Part shown: positions 11,284 through 23,499 of the stretch, one piece after another
How positions within the stretch are numbered: the first letter of the stretch is position 1
Layout of the letters: every line of letters begins with the position of its first letter
NCBI GenBank assembly: GCA_015680905.1
Contig: CM027378.1
Coordinates: forward strand, 86,333,501-86,397,500
Length of the DNA: 64,000 nucleotides
Reading direction: 5' to 3'
Source: Coptis chinensis
Lineage: Eukaryota; Streptophyta; Magnoliopsida; Ranunculales; Ranunculaceae
Position numbers and translations under genes: made by a program
The notes under the pieces: model-generated
The model's database searches: none
What the model saw: the letters and a program-made list of their open reading frames with translations, nothing else
What the model was told of the DNA's origin: nothing

Positions 11284-12408
11284 TACTTCTCAATCCTACT
11301 GTACCGGGTCTCCGCATCCAGTAGGGTCTTGCTTTGAAAGTAAACTAGCTTTTCTATCTTGTCGATCACCCTCACCATAACCGAACTTATCGCGTACTCG
11401 CTAACACCCAGATATAAATGCAATTTCTCGCCCTGTTCCGGCCGTGATAGCAAGGGTGCCTTCCCTAGGTAATCTTTCAACTCTTGAAAGGCTTCTTCAC
11501 ACTCCGCGGTCCAATGGAAATCAGGAGTTTTTCTCAGCAAGCGGTATAAAGGCCAGCATTTGTCCGACGACTTGGAAATGAATCTGTTAAGTGCCGCGAC
11601 TCGACCAGCCAGTCTTTGTACTTCTTTCACATTCTGCGGAGATGACATTTCAATCAACAATCGAATCTGTTATGGGTTCGCCTCTATTCCGCGGTGGGTG
11701 AGTATGTAGCCCAGAAACTTTCCTGAAGTTACCCCAAATGTGCATTTCTCGGGATTGAGTTTCAGCTTATGCTTTCGCAATATGCCAAAAGTCTCATGGA
11801 ATCCTTCTAAGTGTTCTTTTTCCGACATGTTTTTTTCCACCATGTCGTCAATGTATATTTCGATCCCCCTTCGAATCTTGCCTTTGAACATCTTTTCTCC
11901 CAACCGCTGAAAGGTGGCACCCGCATTTTTTAAGCCGAAAAGCATCCTGGTGTAACAATAGATACCACCCTCCACCACGAAGGTGGTTTTCTCTTGATCC
12001 GGCCCAAACATCGCGACCTGATTGTATCCCATCGATGCATCCATGAAGGAGAACACCTTGTATCCTGCCGTTCTATCAACTAACTCATCCACCCGGGGCA
12101 TAGGGTAACAATCTTTTGGGCACTCCTTATTTACGTCAGTGAAGTCAACACACATTCTAACCTTGCCGTTCTTTTTCGGTACCGCAACCACATTCGACAA
12201 CCACTCTGTAAACTCTACTTCCCTTATTATCCCCGCCCCCTTCAGCCGTACCGCGAATCCCTTCAGCGTATTTGGGTCTTATGCTCCTCATCTTCTGTCT
12301 TACTGGCTTAACACCTTCATTCATATGCAAATGATGACAGGCATATTCCGGGTCTAAACCCGTGATATCCTCGATTACCCATGCAAATATATCAACATTG
12401 TCTGTCAA
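11283..12408 (-). pseudogene. G1 reverse transcriptase and partial RNase H
   Basis: The region begins near 12,408 with DIFAWVIEDITGLDP. RT continues with VVAVPKKNGKVRMCVDFTDVN, FSFMDASMGYNQ, a LFGLKNAGATFQR block and the catalytic YIDD motif. After a stop near 11,670 it continues into the RT thumb and connection, and RNase H up to TRYSRIEKYVL. A frameshift separates 12,157-12,408 from the following frame. The enzyme copied the element RNA into DNA. The reading frame is no longer intact. Confidence 0.85.
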
Positions 12409-12651
12409 GAACTACACCAGCTTACACTTCCATTCCTCCGGCAAGTCAGCTCCAACTGATGTAAACTTTTCTTCATCTCCCACCCCCAGGTTCACTACTT
12501 CCAACTCATCCAAAGTTTTCGGTCCGAGCGGAGGCTCGTATACTTCTGTTTCCGCTGCCTCCTGTAATTGCTATGTTGAACCTGGTTCGGTCGACGGCCC
12601 CTCTCCTTTTGTTCCGTGGACCATGCTTTTTACAGTAACTTGATGGATGTT

Positions 12652-13149
12652 TCAGGTCGCCACTTCATCCCCCTTATTTAAATGACGTTCCCCATTAGTA
12701 GGGAAGCGGACCACTTGGTAAAATATCGACGGGATGGCCTTCATTTCGTGGATCCACTTTCTCCCTAGTATGGCATTATACTGGGAACTTGAATCCACCA
12801 CCATAAATCTGGTGAATACCGTTGTCGGACCGGCTGTAACTGGTAACAACAACTCCCCCATGGGCTCTGTCATGCTGCCATTGAACCCATATAGATTGGT
12901 TTGAGCCGCTTTTAACTGATCTCTACCGATATTCATCTCCTCCATTGCCCCCTTAAACAACAAGTCTACTGAACTTCCGCAGTCTATCAACACTCTCTTT
13001 ACCAGATAATTGCCCATCACTATAGTAATCACCAATGCATCGTCATGCGGGAAAATTACTGACTCTAAGTCTTTTGGGGTAAACATTATGCCTTCCTCAC
13101 CCATCGCGGTTCCTCTAACTAACCGCGGTACGCTGACCACCTCGTTCAC
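12652..13149 (-). pseudogene. G1 aspartic protease region
   Basis: The segment holds VLIDCGSSVDLLF, in which the aspartate and the Gly-Ser-Ser of the retropepsin active site are kept, though the usual D-S/T-G has Cys. YNAILGRKWIHEMKAIPS follows, a Tat-lineage signature also present in G2. The protein would cut the Gag-Pol polyprotein. Linker sequence upstream (13,461-13,171) carries a frameshift. Confidence 0.75.
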
Positions 13150-13170
13150 CTGCTGTAAACTCGCTGTCTT

Positions 13171-14615
13171 TCATTCCTTTTCTCTGTGTGCATTTCTTCC
13201 CAGGGTTTCTCCACTAAAGATGACATTGATGGTACCTAGAATTCTAGCCGGAGCTGGTACTCTCTCGGCTTGGCGAACCTCTGCGACAAACTCCCTTAGC
13301 ATCCCCTTTTCAATCATTCTCTCCACTAACCACTTCAATGCATAACATTCATTCGTGGCGTGATTCCTGATTTGATGATATGCATAGAATGGCTTCCCTT
13401 CTATTTCCGCAGGTGTATTCCGCGAACCCTCAAAGTATTGTTGCCCCTTAATGAGAGGCAAGATTTCCTCTAAGGGTCTGTTAAGCAGAGTCTGTTCGAT
13501 TTCCTGGTATGGCTTCCTCTCTCAGATATCTCTTCTGCCGTGGTCCCCCATCCTATCCGGACCTCAGCTCTCCCCTCTGTACCCTCCTTTCTCTTTTTCT
13601 TCTATTCTACTTTTTCCCTTCCGGTCATCTCGGTCGACAGCCTGCATTGTCTTTCCTGATCTCTTTTGTTCCTTCGCATTTCTCTGCATTATATCCTCGT
13701 AGCGTATGTATTTTTCTACCTTTGGATACAAAGGGTGCAAAGAAGTTATTTCGATTTTGGAAACCGACTCATGAACTCTAGTTCCCGCCCTCAAGCCGTG
13801 CTGGAAGGCTATGACCGCTGTATGTTCATCCAAATTTTCCACCCTCAATGTCTCCTCCTTGAACCTACACATAAATTCTCTCAATGATTCCGCGAACCTT
13901 TGTTTTATGTTGAACAGAGCCGCGATATCAACCACCCTTCTTTTCTAGTGTATGAAGTGGTCGACAAACGCGCGCTCCAGTTCCTCAAACCTTTTGATGC
14001 TCCGCGTAGCCAACCTGTAATACCAATCTGAGACTCCCCCCTTTAAACTGGCGGGGAGCATCATGCAGCGAAGCCCATCATATTTACTCTCCTGCCATAG
14101 CGGCATTTGTTGCCGGAAATGGTGCAAATGATCCGTCGGGTCTCCCTTTCCATCATACCTCTCAAATCTGGGTTGGGAAAACCTCTTAGGCACTTCTGAA
14201 TTCCATATCGAATCTGCCAATGGATTTTTGTTGAGGCTTGCAACCTCTTTCTGCGTAGCGCTCTAGTTTGTTTTGTCTGCTGCGCGGTTTATCTTCCTAT
14301 CTTTCTTAATCATAGCCTGTACTACCTCCAAGGTGATACCCACCGTTTGTTCTGCATCTGGAGGTGGGTACTCCTCATTCTTCCCCTCCACTTCGCTGCT
14401 CCGATGATCGCCCCGCTCCTCCTAGAGAAGTCTGGTGGCGTCCGCCGCCACATCAGATATTTCTTCCTCTCCTACCCTTTCTTCCTCTCCTATCCCTTCT
14501 TCTTCTCCTGCCCTTTCCACCTCGGTGCTCTCTGTTTCTTCAACCACTTCTCTAACCGGTGCTTTCTTAGGTCTCCCTACTCCTCTTTTCACTACCGTAG
14601 CCATTTCCTCTTTCG
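13171..14615 (-). pseudogene. G1 gag with an AT-hook-like N-terminus
   Basis: The start is probably the ATG near 14,604 (MATVVKRGVGRPKKAP...), just inside the primer binding site. The first residues include VGRPKK, an AT-hook-like basic motif, then a long Glu-rich tract. The capsid domain follows: RFERYDGKGDPTDHLHHF, DWYYRL, RFEELERAFVDHF and QGESLREF-like blocks of the Retrotrans_gag family. A stop near 13,940 and further shifts break the frame. No CCHC knuckle was seen. Confidence 0.75.
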
Positions 14616-14634
14616 TTCCCCACAGACGGCACCA

Positions 14635-14961
14635 AATGTATCTCCCTCTATTACAACCTACAATATTACTTGTCTAGGACCTTTCTCTTCACTCCGGTTT
14701 CTTTTTTCTTTCTTTTCCTTTCCTTCTTCTCTCTCTTCTTTGTCTTTATAACTTTCATATTTTCTAACCGCTCTCTCTCGTTCGTCCATTCCCCCTGATC
14801 CTACGTGCCTCATCTCGCCACCTGTCCCTCAACCTACCACGCAATTCTCGGCAGTTAGGGGTCCGCGGCTCCTATCCGCTGCACCCGGTCTTCTCTTCAC
14901 TATTTTGTATACATGTCATTCTCCACCAATGATGTCCCATGTCACAAATATGACCCCTACA
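14635..14961 (-). repeat. 5' LTR of G1
   Basis: On the minus strand it begins TGTAGGGGTCATATTTG and ends TACA directly before the primer-binding-site-like sequence. The start resembles that of G2 (TGTAGGGGAGTGATATTC). It is 327 bp long. The partner LTR is absent. Confidence 0.7.
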
Positions 14962-15179
14962 AAACTATTAAGCAACACTTCAAGATCGATTACAGGTCCC
15001 GGCCCTGCTGGCATTGCTTCTCTCCAAAAATCAAAACCTTATCTTAGATGCTAAATGCTAAAGAAATTTCAAAAAAGTGTATAGCATTCGACTTTGATAG
15101 CTCAGCGCCGATCGAGTTCATAATAGGTCGCTATTCCATGCAGAATCAACAATGAAATGATTGTTTGAATGACATCTGT

Positions 15180-15690
15180 CATGTCTAGAAAGGAAATTAT
15201 TTGGTTTAGTACTTATTAAACTAGAATAGAAGAATAAACATTGGAGAAAGAAATGGGAATCGAGACATTATCTCTTCATATCTTCATTGATTTCAATACA
15301 CTTATTTATAATTACAATATGAGATCTTTCCCAAGATTATTGGATCAATCACTCTGTAACCAGAAAAGAATCTACGGAAACAAAAAGAAATAGCAACAGG
15401 AAAATAAAGAGTTTCCTACTCTAACACAACTGACTTATATCTTGCCTAATATACCATGATTGATAGTATCTTGTTTAATATTCTAAGACTCTCCCTCAAG
15501 TTGGAGTGTGGAGATCCGTAACACCCAACTTGCAAAGAAGATAATTAAATTGTTCACGACCAAGTGCCTTGGTAAATATATTAGCAAGTTGTTGTTGATT
15601 GTGCACAAAGCGAGTGGTGAGAATCCCTGCAATCAATTTCTCCCTTACAAGATGACAATCAATTTCAATGTGTTTAGTATAGGAAACTTA
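15180..15690 (-). mobile_element. Copia remnant: RNase H tail and part of the 3' LTR
   Basis: The minus strand from about 15,690 reads KHIEIDCHLVREKL..., then QLANIFTKALGREQF and a C-terminus ending DLHTPT-stop (near 15,497). This is the classic end of Ty1/Copia RNase H. About 300 bp of non-coding, LTR-like sequence follows to about 15,180. The rest of the element is missing. Confidence 0.8.
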
Positions 15691-15699
15691 TTCCAAAAA

Positions 15700-17015
15700 T
15701 ATACTTATTGTTAAATAAACAAAAAATCAAATTGATATAACAAATATGTCATAAACAAACCTTTAATTTCAACAAACAAACAAACATTTTAGTTCAACGA
15801 ATGAACTTAATTTACCAATTATTAAATCCGAGCCTAGTAATGATCACTATGTCCTTAAGATAGATTTTCTCTCTCACGGTGCTAGAAGGTTGATGGAAAA
15901 TTGTCTCCCAAGATAGAACGGATTTCCTTCTATAGAAAGCTAACACTTCAATTTTATATAATCAACGAACACAACATAGTATTTGACTAAGAATAGAGGG
16001 AGAAGAAAAAAATCAGAACTCTGTGTGATCTGGTGTGTCTTTCTCTCCAAATTCATCCACTATTTATAGGTGAGTGGTGCCTCTTCGAAACAACAAAGTG
16101 ACTCTTGGGAAAAAGTAAGCAACTCTTTGAAAAGTCACATGTTTCGAAAAGACACACCATTTCGACATAAAACACTGTTTCGAACCAGTGCCTATTTCGG
16201 AAGGTACTAAAAAAGCCAAATCTCACATCAAAAACATGACTATTATGTGTAATATCAGTAGTAATGAAATTGACAAAGTCAAAAACTCAAAACACGTTAA
16301 GTAGTTAATCTCCAAAACCAATTCAAGCACATTTAATCACCATATATACTTTGGTTCTTTATAAATTCTTGTTGTCCCGTCAACACACTTTCTGGTATAC
16401 CCCCAATTTTTTATATCAAATAAATCTGCTAAAAGAAATTCAAGAAGAGAAAAAATTATCCACAAAATGGAAATTTCATAATGTATTCCATCACAAACTT
16501 AGTAGATATGAAAAGAGATTTAACCATTAGAGTAAAATTGATAGAATTCTATTCCAATTAGGTCAACAAAACACAAACAAGAATTTCAGATTAACCAATT
16601 GACCTTTGTTTATGTTAACATACAATACCATATATCGTTACATCCAAAACAATCGACATAAGTTAACTGTGAGGAGAGGAAAGAGAGAAGAGAATGAAGA
16701 AAATGAGAGAAGAGAACGAAAGAGAGAATACCTGTCCAGAACGTGCTTGAGGGAGTGAATGAGCGAGAGGGAGATGAGAGTGAGCGATGGTGGTAAAATT
16801 TTCTTCACCTAGTGGGAAAATTTCGACTGGCAAAAGAGTTTAGGGGGGAGATAGATTCTATTTTCCCACTTCTAGTGGGAAAATTTCGTTTGCCGGAAAA
16901 TTGAGAATAGTGTTTCCCAGTGTCCTTGCACCCAAACACTGGCAAATAGTACATCTAGTGGGAAAATAAAATTTGCCACCCCCATTTGCCACTAAACAAA
17001 CACAGCCTTATTTAA
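15700..17015. other. Non-coding region with LTR-like and MITE-like pieces
   Basis: Around 15,870-16,080 the minus strand has a TATA-like CCTATAAATAG and a pyrimidine-rich leader reminiscent of a retrotransposon LTR, but no partner is seen. From about 16,790 to 17,010 there are repeated GTGGGAAAATTTCG/GGCAAAT words, ending at CAAACACAGCC, which resembles a hAT-type MITE end (GGCTGTGTTTG on the minus strand). The opposite end was not located. Homology to copy B resumes just after 17,015. Confidence 0.3.
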
Positions 17016-17019
17016 GTTT

Positions 17020-18306
17020 CAAAAACAAGTGCTGCATGTAGTACTTTGCTTGATAATTCTTGTAAATTACAAGTTGAGAATCACCTCTGAGAAGTAAAAA
17101 TGTGCCTCCATATAATTTTTTCTCTGTAGTGCGTCTTCTCCTTCTGGTTTTGCCTTCACATGTTTCTCCTTAATCCTAAGATTTTTCTGTCACGCATTTA
17201 AGTTTTCAACTCACAACTTTCACAAAATAGTTGACAAAATATAAAATTAGCCACACAATACATGGTACTTTCAGCCATATAAGGAATAATAAAAACCAGA
17301 AGTAACACTGTTAAGAGAACCAAGAAACAAATTACAGGTCTATATAACAAATGGTTTGGTTGAGGCAACAAATTTCTTGTAACCTGACTATTTTCTTTTC
17401 GATCAATTGGTTTATCCAATAAGGAAATATTTGAATTTCTGAGAATGGATGCACGTCCTATCTTACCTTGAATACTGTCCAAGCAAAGATGCCCAAAGGC
17501 CGAATGTAGTATAACTATTACGAGAAATCGGGAGGGTGTTAAGATGCTGGGATTTAGAATTGATTGCTTAGGTTTTTTCATCTAGGGGCTGTACAGTGTT
17601 AAATTTGGGTAAGAAAGAAGAAAGAGGTGAATGAAAGGAAACAAGAAAAAATCAGAGGAAATGCTTTATCCAGGAAGCAATAACAAATTATTTCAATACA
17701 ACAAGTGTGAGCGTATACAACATCAAATAAGAAAAGCGAAGTCTGTACAGCTAAATCTACTAAGTCTTGGCTCTAAAATTTTGCATGAATCTTCTGAAAA
17801 CAGTAAGCTCATCTGGGTTGCCCCTAAATCTCAATGTACAATCAAGAGACATGCAAACGAAGTTGTACAACATGAATTGTCATCATAGTTAATACAAACA
17901 AATCCCGACTGTAATTAGCCATAAATTGTGACAACAGTATACTAAACATAGGCAGACTACATCCTAACCTATTACGACTTTATACCTGTTGTATAGCTTC
18001 TTCAGAACGCACATGCTTCATTATTCCATTGATGCTCCAGTCTGGACAAGTTGGAATAGGAGAGGTAACAGGCAAAAGAATTCCAACTTCTCGGTGATTT
18101 CTACTCAGTGCAGCAACTTCTATTGGCTTCAACCCAGTCTGTTAATACAATAGTTAACAGCCTATAACTCAACAGAACGGATAGTTCTTGCTCTTTCTAA
18201 GTAGCTATGCCCATACTCTAAGTAATGCAAAAGAAATAATGACCGACAAGGCTTTCGAGTAACAGATTAATACAAGGAGGATCAGAATTAACAGATAAGA
18301 TTAAGC
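17020..18306 (-). pseudogene. Ankyrin/TPR (TPR10-like) gene fragment, copy C
   Basis: This 1.3-kb block is nearly identical to 52,640-53,917. It carries two exons on the minus strand. Exon 17,986-18,138 (51 codons, TGLKPIEVAALSRN ... VRSEEAIQQ) is the last ankyrin repeat and linker. Exon 17,085-17,186 (34 codons, VKAKPEGEDALQRKNYMEAH) is the first TPR half. Both keep GT/AG boundaries, including the CAG acceptor that copy B has lost. All other exons are missing, and the block ends abruptly in PPR sequence at 18,306-18,335, so no complete protein can be made. Confidence 0.85.
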
Positions 18307-18309
18307 AGA

Positions 18310-18795
18310 AAACTGCGAAACCGAAATCAACCTGACCCGACCCAAGTGGCAATAACAGTTAAGCAAGACGTTAAGAGTAACAACACTTGATTGGACTCCT
18401 GCACAAGTCATTGTTTTGTACATATCTAATACAGTGGAATAGTGTTTCATCTTGACAAGGGCTCCTAAAATTTGAGTGAATGCGGAAACGGAAGGCAAAT
18501 TGGGTCTGGCCTGAATCATACGATTGAACAGACCCAATGCCTCGTCATAGCCAAGGTCAGCAGATTTACACCTTTCTCTCACCAAATTCTCTAACCCAAT
18601 AAACAGGACCAAGTGGTGTTGCTGAGTAGTAGTTTTGGGACGAAAGATTGAAAGAGGAAATGTTACCTTTGAATTTAATTTTCTTCTCAACATATCTAAT
18701 ACAGTGCAGTAGTGTTTCATCTTGACAAGGGCTCCTAACACCTGATTGAATGCCAAACAGGGTCTCGTCTGGATCATACGATTGAACAGACCCAA
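18310..18795 (-). pseudogene. PPR protein N-terminal fragment (copy P2) with internal duplication
   Basis: The minus strand encodes the first repeats of an Rf-like P-class PPR protein, ENLVRERCKSADLGYDEALGLFNRMIQARP, LGALVKMKHYSTVLDM and GVQSSVVTLNVLLNCYCHLGRV. It then breaks into unrelated sequence at about 18,335. The first repeat is present twice (NRMIQTRPCLAFNQVLGALVKMKHY upstream). The 5' region of copy P1 (32,640-32,800) has the same partial duplication, so it predates the copying of this locus. The fragment probably belongs with the C-terminal piece at 10.9-11.3 kb. Confidence 0.75.
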
Positions 18796-18829
18796 TGCCT
18801 GGTCACCAGATTTTCACTAACAAACTTGA

Positions 18830-20500
18830 TGGATTTTCAGCCAGATTTTCAAATGGATAGATTTCAACATATACAAATGTTAAAATAACACAAGTAATTT
18901 CATACAGGTATATAGGCCTTAATTGCATTCTTCATCCACCTCCAAAGTCCAAAAGTTCCAAACCTGGAAAAAAAACGAAAAAGGAGAATAAAAAAGAAAA
19001 TCACTGATCCATTGGACAGGGGCTTTTTTGTAGTAGATGTATGCATGAGCTCATCGTCAAAATATATTGCAGTAAATATGGATTATGAAAATTAAAATTC
19101 ATGTATTATTTGGATTAATATGTTCTTCTATTATGGAGAAGACAATAGTGACCTAGAAGTACTAACAGGAACAAATTTTAGGTCGAACACAAAGCACTTC
19201 CCCATACTACAACCATAAAAGCACAAATTAAATTTTGGCTTGGTGGGAAATTATGTTTTGGTCTTTGTGGTGCTTCTAATCCTTCTATGGCGCTTCTAGC
19301 CCTTCAAATGATTTCTCAACTCACAACCAATCTTGTCAATTCTTGAATCCAAACAGGAATCGTTTTCCATTTTTACCGTATGTAAGATTCAAGCCATAAT
19401 ATATATAGGGGTTGTAAATTTTTTACTATGAATATACCATAAGAAAACTACTAATCACTGGAGTTTGGAGTATAAGAAAGTAGAAACCCTAAGAGAAATC
19501 CCCAAATCTCCATTCCATAGTCGAAATTTATGAAAAAATACTGAAATTTCATTGAAAATGGGTGAAATTTGTCTAATTTTCGAAATAGAATATGGACTTA
19601 AGTTATATGGACCTGACCCAAATCTTATTAAGTTGGGTTGGACCTAACCCAGGTCCATAACTCCAAAGCTCTAATAACCCAGGTCCATAACTCTAACCAT
19701 GGACCTGAACAACCTAACCTAGGTCCATAACTCTAATAACCCTTCATTCTCAAGAAAAAAAAAATTGAAGAGGAGACCAGACCCCGAAAAACAAAAAAAA
19801 AATAGAATAGAAGAAGAAGAAGAAGAATGTGTATAAAAACGTACTTGGTAAGTTCTCTGATTTCTTTCTATCTTCTCTTTTTTTTTTTTTTTTTTCTCTT
19901 GATCTGTACCTGTTCCTATTTTTTGGAATCGAAGGAATCGTTATTATTTCCGATTCCTAAGATTTTGCGATTCGAATCCCGATTTTTTACCGATTCCTGT
20001 CACTAACGATTTGTTGGTACGATTCTGATCTTTTGAATTACGACTCGACTCAAGTCGTACGATTCAAGTCGAGAATCGTACGACTTTGATAACTATGCTC
20101 ACAACCACTACATATGAAGAACTTTTCAATTAAACAAACTGATATAATTCACAAAATATAACTCATGGACTAACAACGATCGAAAACAAGGGTAAAGGAC
20201 ATTACTAACCCCACTAACAAGGGTTAGTTTGATCTTGAATCGTACGACTTTGATAACTATGCTCACAACCACTACATATGAAGAACTTTTCAATTAAACA
20301 AACCGATATAATTCACAAAATATAACTCATGGACTAACAACGATCGAAAACAAGGGTAAAGGACATTACTAACCCCACTAACAAGGGTTAGTTTGATTTA
20401 CTTGATGACATATTCCATTACACTATGCATTCACTACTAAAAACATATCATAAGAAAGATTTCTTTCCTTCTGTACACTTATCTTAAAAAATTAATTAAT
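18830..20500. other. Non-coding region with short repeats
   Basis: No gene was recognised. A short 'aggtccataactctaataaccc' type repeat occurs about three times at 19,620-19,745. Simple tracts (GAA repeats near 19,815, poly-T near 19,880) follow, then a run of related words such as GATTCGAATCCCGATT and TCGTACGATTC. Confidence 0.4.
20069..20398. repeat. Tandem duplication, two copies of 164 bp
   Basis: GAATCGTACGACTTTGATAA starts at 20,073 and again at 20,237. The copies are nearly identical through the TTAGTTTGAT end; one visible difference is AAACTGAT against AAACCGAT. It is non-coding and probably recent. Confidence 0.85.
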
Positions 20501-20589
20501 TTCTATGAGTCCTTGATGAATCTAAAGCCAAATAGATATTTTATGCATTCATATCCTCGATCTTTTAAAAATGGAACAAAGAATAAGCT

Positions 20590-21540
20590 TACCTTGGCTG
20601 TTTCAGACTGAAGGCCCTCCCGAGAAGATCTTGCAAGGTCTAGAAGGAGCCTTATTCCACCATTGGACATTACTACTTCTGCCCTTTCAAAATCAACAAG
20701 AGCAATTTCATCATCAATGACAACAAACGTTGCCAATTCTGTTGCTGCTCTTTTTTGGATGTCTTCCTAAAGGCTCTGTACTAAACTTAACAACAACACA
20801 ACACCTTGATTGATCCAGAACTCACCTAACCCCTGCGGATTGCTCTCAACAATGCGTAAAAGTGAATGAGAAAGAATCAAATCTAGCCAAATCATAATTG
20901 GATTCAAGTACTTGTCCCCAATTTTCTTATCTCTCCAATCTACAAACACACTCCTGTCCATTGTATTATCGGCATATAGCGAAGCAACTCCTTTAAATGT
21001 GTCCTTGAAGAAGGCAAGTAACAACTTATCTCTTATACTATATCTCGCAAAATCACCTTTTGCTTCAAGAGATAGACAGTTCAGAGCACACATGACCTTC
21101 AAGCTTTCTGTTGACGACACAGTTTCAAAACCTCGGTTGGAAAAAATTCAGTCCTCGAAACGTTTAAACTAATCAAATTGGGAACACTTGTGATGCGAAT
21201 TCCAGTTTATATTTCTCGTCCCAGCAACAGAAAGAAAACAAACAGAAACCACATTTCCCAACGCCACAACATCAACATTCAAACAGTCCATAAAACAAAT
21301 TTCTTCCAATTGTTTACAATTTTTCGCCAAAGCATTAATAGCATCTTCACCAACATCCATAACTCCCGAAAACCTCAACTTAGGACAACACAGACCAACC
21401 ATCTTAATAGCATCACTACTAATCCTTTGACAAAACTCAGGCCCAAGCTAAAAACTCTCTAGTTTCTCATGTCGTGCAGCCATAACCAATAAATTAGCAT
21501 CAGTACTAATCACAATTTCAATTTGTCATAAATTACCCAT
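20590..21540 (-). pseudogene. ARABIDILLO-like (LRR/armadillo) pseudogene fragment
   Basis: The minus strand matches the junction of the leucine-rich and armadillo regions of ARABIDILLO proteins, which promote lateral root branching in Arabidopsis. Seen in order: AARHEKLESF, ISSDAIK, GVMDVGEDAINALAKNCKQL, DVVALGNVVSV.FLSVAGT, SLKVMCALNC, LLLAFFKDTFKGVASLYAD, LRIVESNPQGL, RAATELATFVVIDDE and GGIRLLLDLARS-REGLQSE. The last exon ends at a good donor (CCAAG/GTAAGC, about 20,592). Lesions are TAG stops at 21,448-21,450 and 20,767-20,769, each where relatives have Gln, and two frame changes between 21,190 and 21,120. F-box and most armadillo repeats are absent. It is non-functional. Confidence 0.85.
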
Positions 21541-21559
21541 TTTGTTAGCTTTATAAACA

Positions 21560-23470
21560 CCAAAAAAGAGAGGAAAATTTTAATACCTGATAATTAAGTT
21601 TAGTGTACTTTTGTAGCATAGTGAGACGAAACAACAGATGACCCCAAAGCCATTTTTCAGATCCTACTTCATCTTCAGAGAGTTTTTTTTGTGAGACTTT
21701 GGAGTGTTTGACGAAAGTTGGGTTTTGTTTTATTATTGATTGCTCTTCTTCTATGAGATCGATAAAAACAAAAAGTGAAAGCTGAGATATTTCTCTTTCG
21801 ATTGATGTGTTGGGTTTTGGTATTGGAAGAGATACTGGAGATGGAGTGTTTTAAAACGAAACGAACGTTTAGTGGGTTTTGCTAATACGCTTTCTATTTT
21901 ATGTTGGAGACTTTTTAAGTTGTTCGCTAGTTTTTTCTCCACCTTTTTCTTAATCCATCCTGATTTTCCGTGAGTAAAAAGTGGGTACTTAAAATTTGCT
22001 GACATGGACACCCTTAGAGAAGAGGAAAAGGGAGTGCTATTATATATATATAAAGATACAATAAACTAATTGAACTGAAACAACTCTAACAGAGGAAGTG
22101 ATGCCTAAGAAGCAACTATTTTTCAGAAAGCATTTGTTGCTCACATTCACGAGTTTCTTGCAAATCCTCTACAACCCCTTTGGCAAGTAAGAATCATTCA
22201 TTGAAATCGAAACAATTACCAATGTTTTCAAACTCCTTACCTAAGATCTAGTTTGCCACCACAAAAATAACTTGCAAATTGGATTATAAGTGGTTTTAAA
22301 GCAAATTCTATTAAAGAACAATATAAAAGAAGAGTTTTAGCCATCTTGAATGTTTCTTTCACAACACACTTCAATGTTACAAATCAATAGAGCATGCATG
22401 TCCTTACATAAATATATTATCAAAGAGGGTATAATATGAAAAAGATGAAGTTAATGGTGCATCTGTACGTCAATGATAATCGAAACTTCCTCTTCTAACT
22501 AATTGGGTAGAGAGATGCTCATATTAAGGATTAGTCATACAAAAGGTGGTTGTCACATTATTTCACAACTGGTATATAGAGGACTTGAGAACTTAACATC
22601 AAATTACTGACTTGGACTTCGTGTATGGTTGACCAAACTTCTTGTGCAACTAGTAAGGATTGTTATATGATTAGGCATGTTATATATCTACCCTACGATA
22701 ATCAAAAGCAAAATAAGCATTCTCTTCAAGGCTCTTCGTGTTGTTCAAAGCACGCCAAATATTTTGTGGTTTATAGCACGACCAATATTTTGTTCCATTT
22801 CAATCTGGGAAAATACATAAGAAGGGTTGATCTTCGTTATTTTGACTGAACACAAATAGTCGGCAATGGAAATGATTATGTGGCTAAACATATGGAGAAA
22901 CGAATATTGACAATATTGATCAATTATAGAGATAAGAAGATTATGAAAAGAATTACCTGAGAAGTAGAAGAAGGAATCTTCACCTTATATCGATCGGTTC
23001 AGATTGATATATTTTTTTTTTTGCTTCTTCTTTTGCCTACTTGTTTTGACCTTTTTGCTGATTTCATGGATTAAGTCGCACGAAGGAGAGTGGAGAAAGC
23101 GCCACAGAAAAAAGTAGAATGTTAGATTTTGAGGTTAGAGAAAAGTGAATGAATGGTTGTGTTTAAGGAGGAGTCTGATAGTTCATTATTTTTTTTCTTT
23201 TTTTTAGGAAAACTGCTAAGCGTATTTTCTTATAATTAGTGGAATTAGTATTTTTGTAAAAGTTGGAGACTCTATGAAGCCTTGAAAAATAGAGCCCAGG
23301 CAGTATAGCTATAATATATATATCTAAAGACACCTTTGCTAAAAAAGAAATAAAAATAAAAAAAAGCAAACCAAACCAAAACCAAAGAAAGACAATGATT
23401 ATGAGCAACAAGATGTTTTTGAAATGACTTCAGACTCTGGAAAATAATATAAGAAAAAGACATCCAAGTA
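21560..23470. other. Non-coding region
   Basis: Around 21,600-21,690 the minus strand shows an exon-like piece ending at a GTATTA donor and encoding SEDEVGSEKWLWGHLLF. It could be an upstream ARABIDILLO-region exon, but the match is too weak to assign. The remainder is AT-rich with a short TA microsatellite near 22,040. No transposon ends were recognised. Confidence 0.35.
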
Positions 23471-23499
23471 TTAGTTGTTGACTTGTTGCAGAACCCAAC

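Larger units (their letters stand above)
11283..14961 (-). mobile_element. 3'-truncated Tat-lineage Ty3/Gypsy retrotransposon (G1)
   Basis: Read on the minus strand, the order is 5' LTR (14,961-14,635), a primer-binding-site-like TTTGGTGCCGTCTGTGGGGA, gag, protease, reverse transcriptase and the start of RNase H. It stops abruptly inside RNase H at about 11,283, where PPR sequence begins. Integrase and the 3' LTR are missing, so no target duplication can be assessed. The gag and protease resemble those of G2, but the LTR is shorter (327 bp against 525 bp), so it is a different family of the same lineage. Confidence 0.85.

Noticed and set aside
17198..17581. 127-codon minus-strand ORF (and its duplicate at 52,940-53,209)
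   Set aside because: It lies in the intron between the two recognised ankyrin/TPR exons in both copies, and the frame differs between the duplicates.
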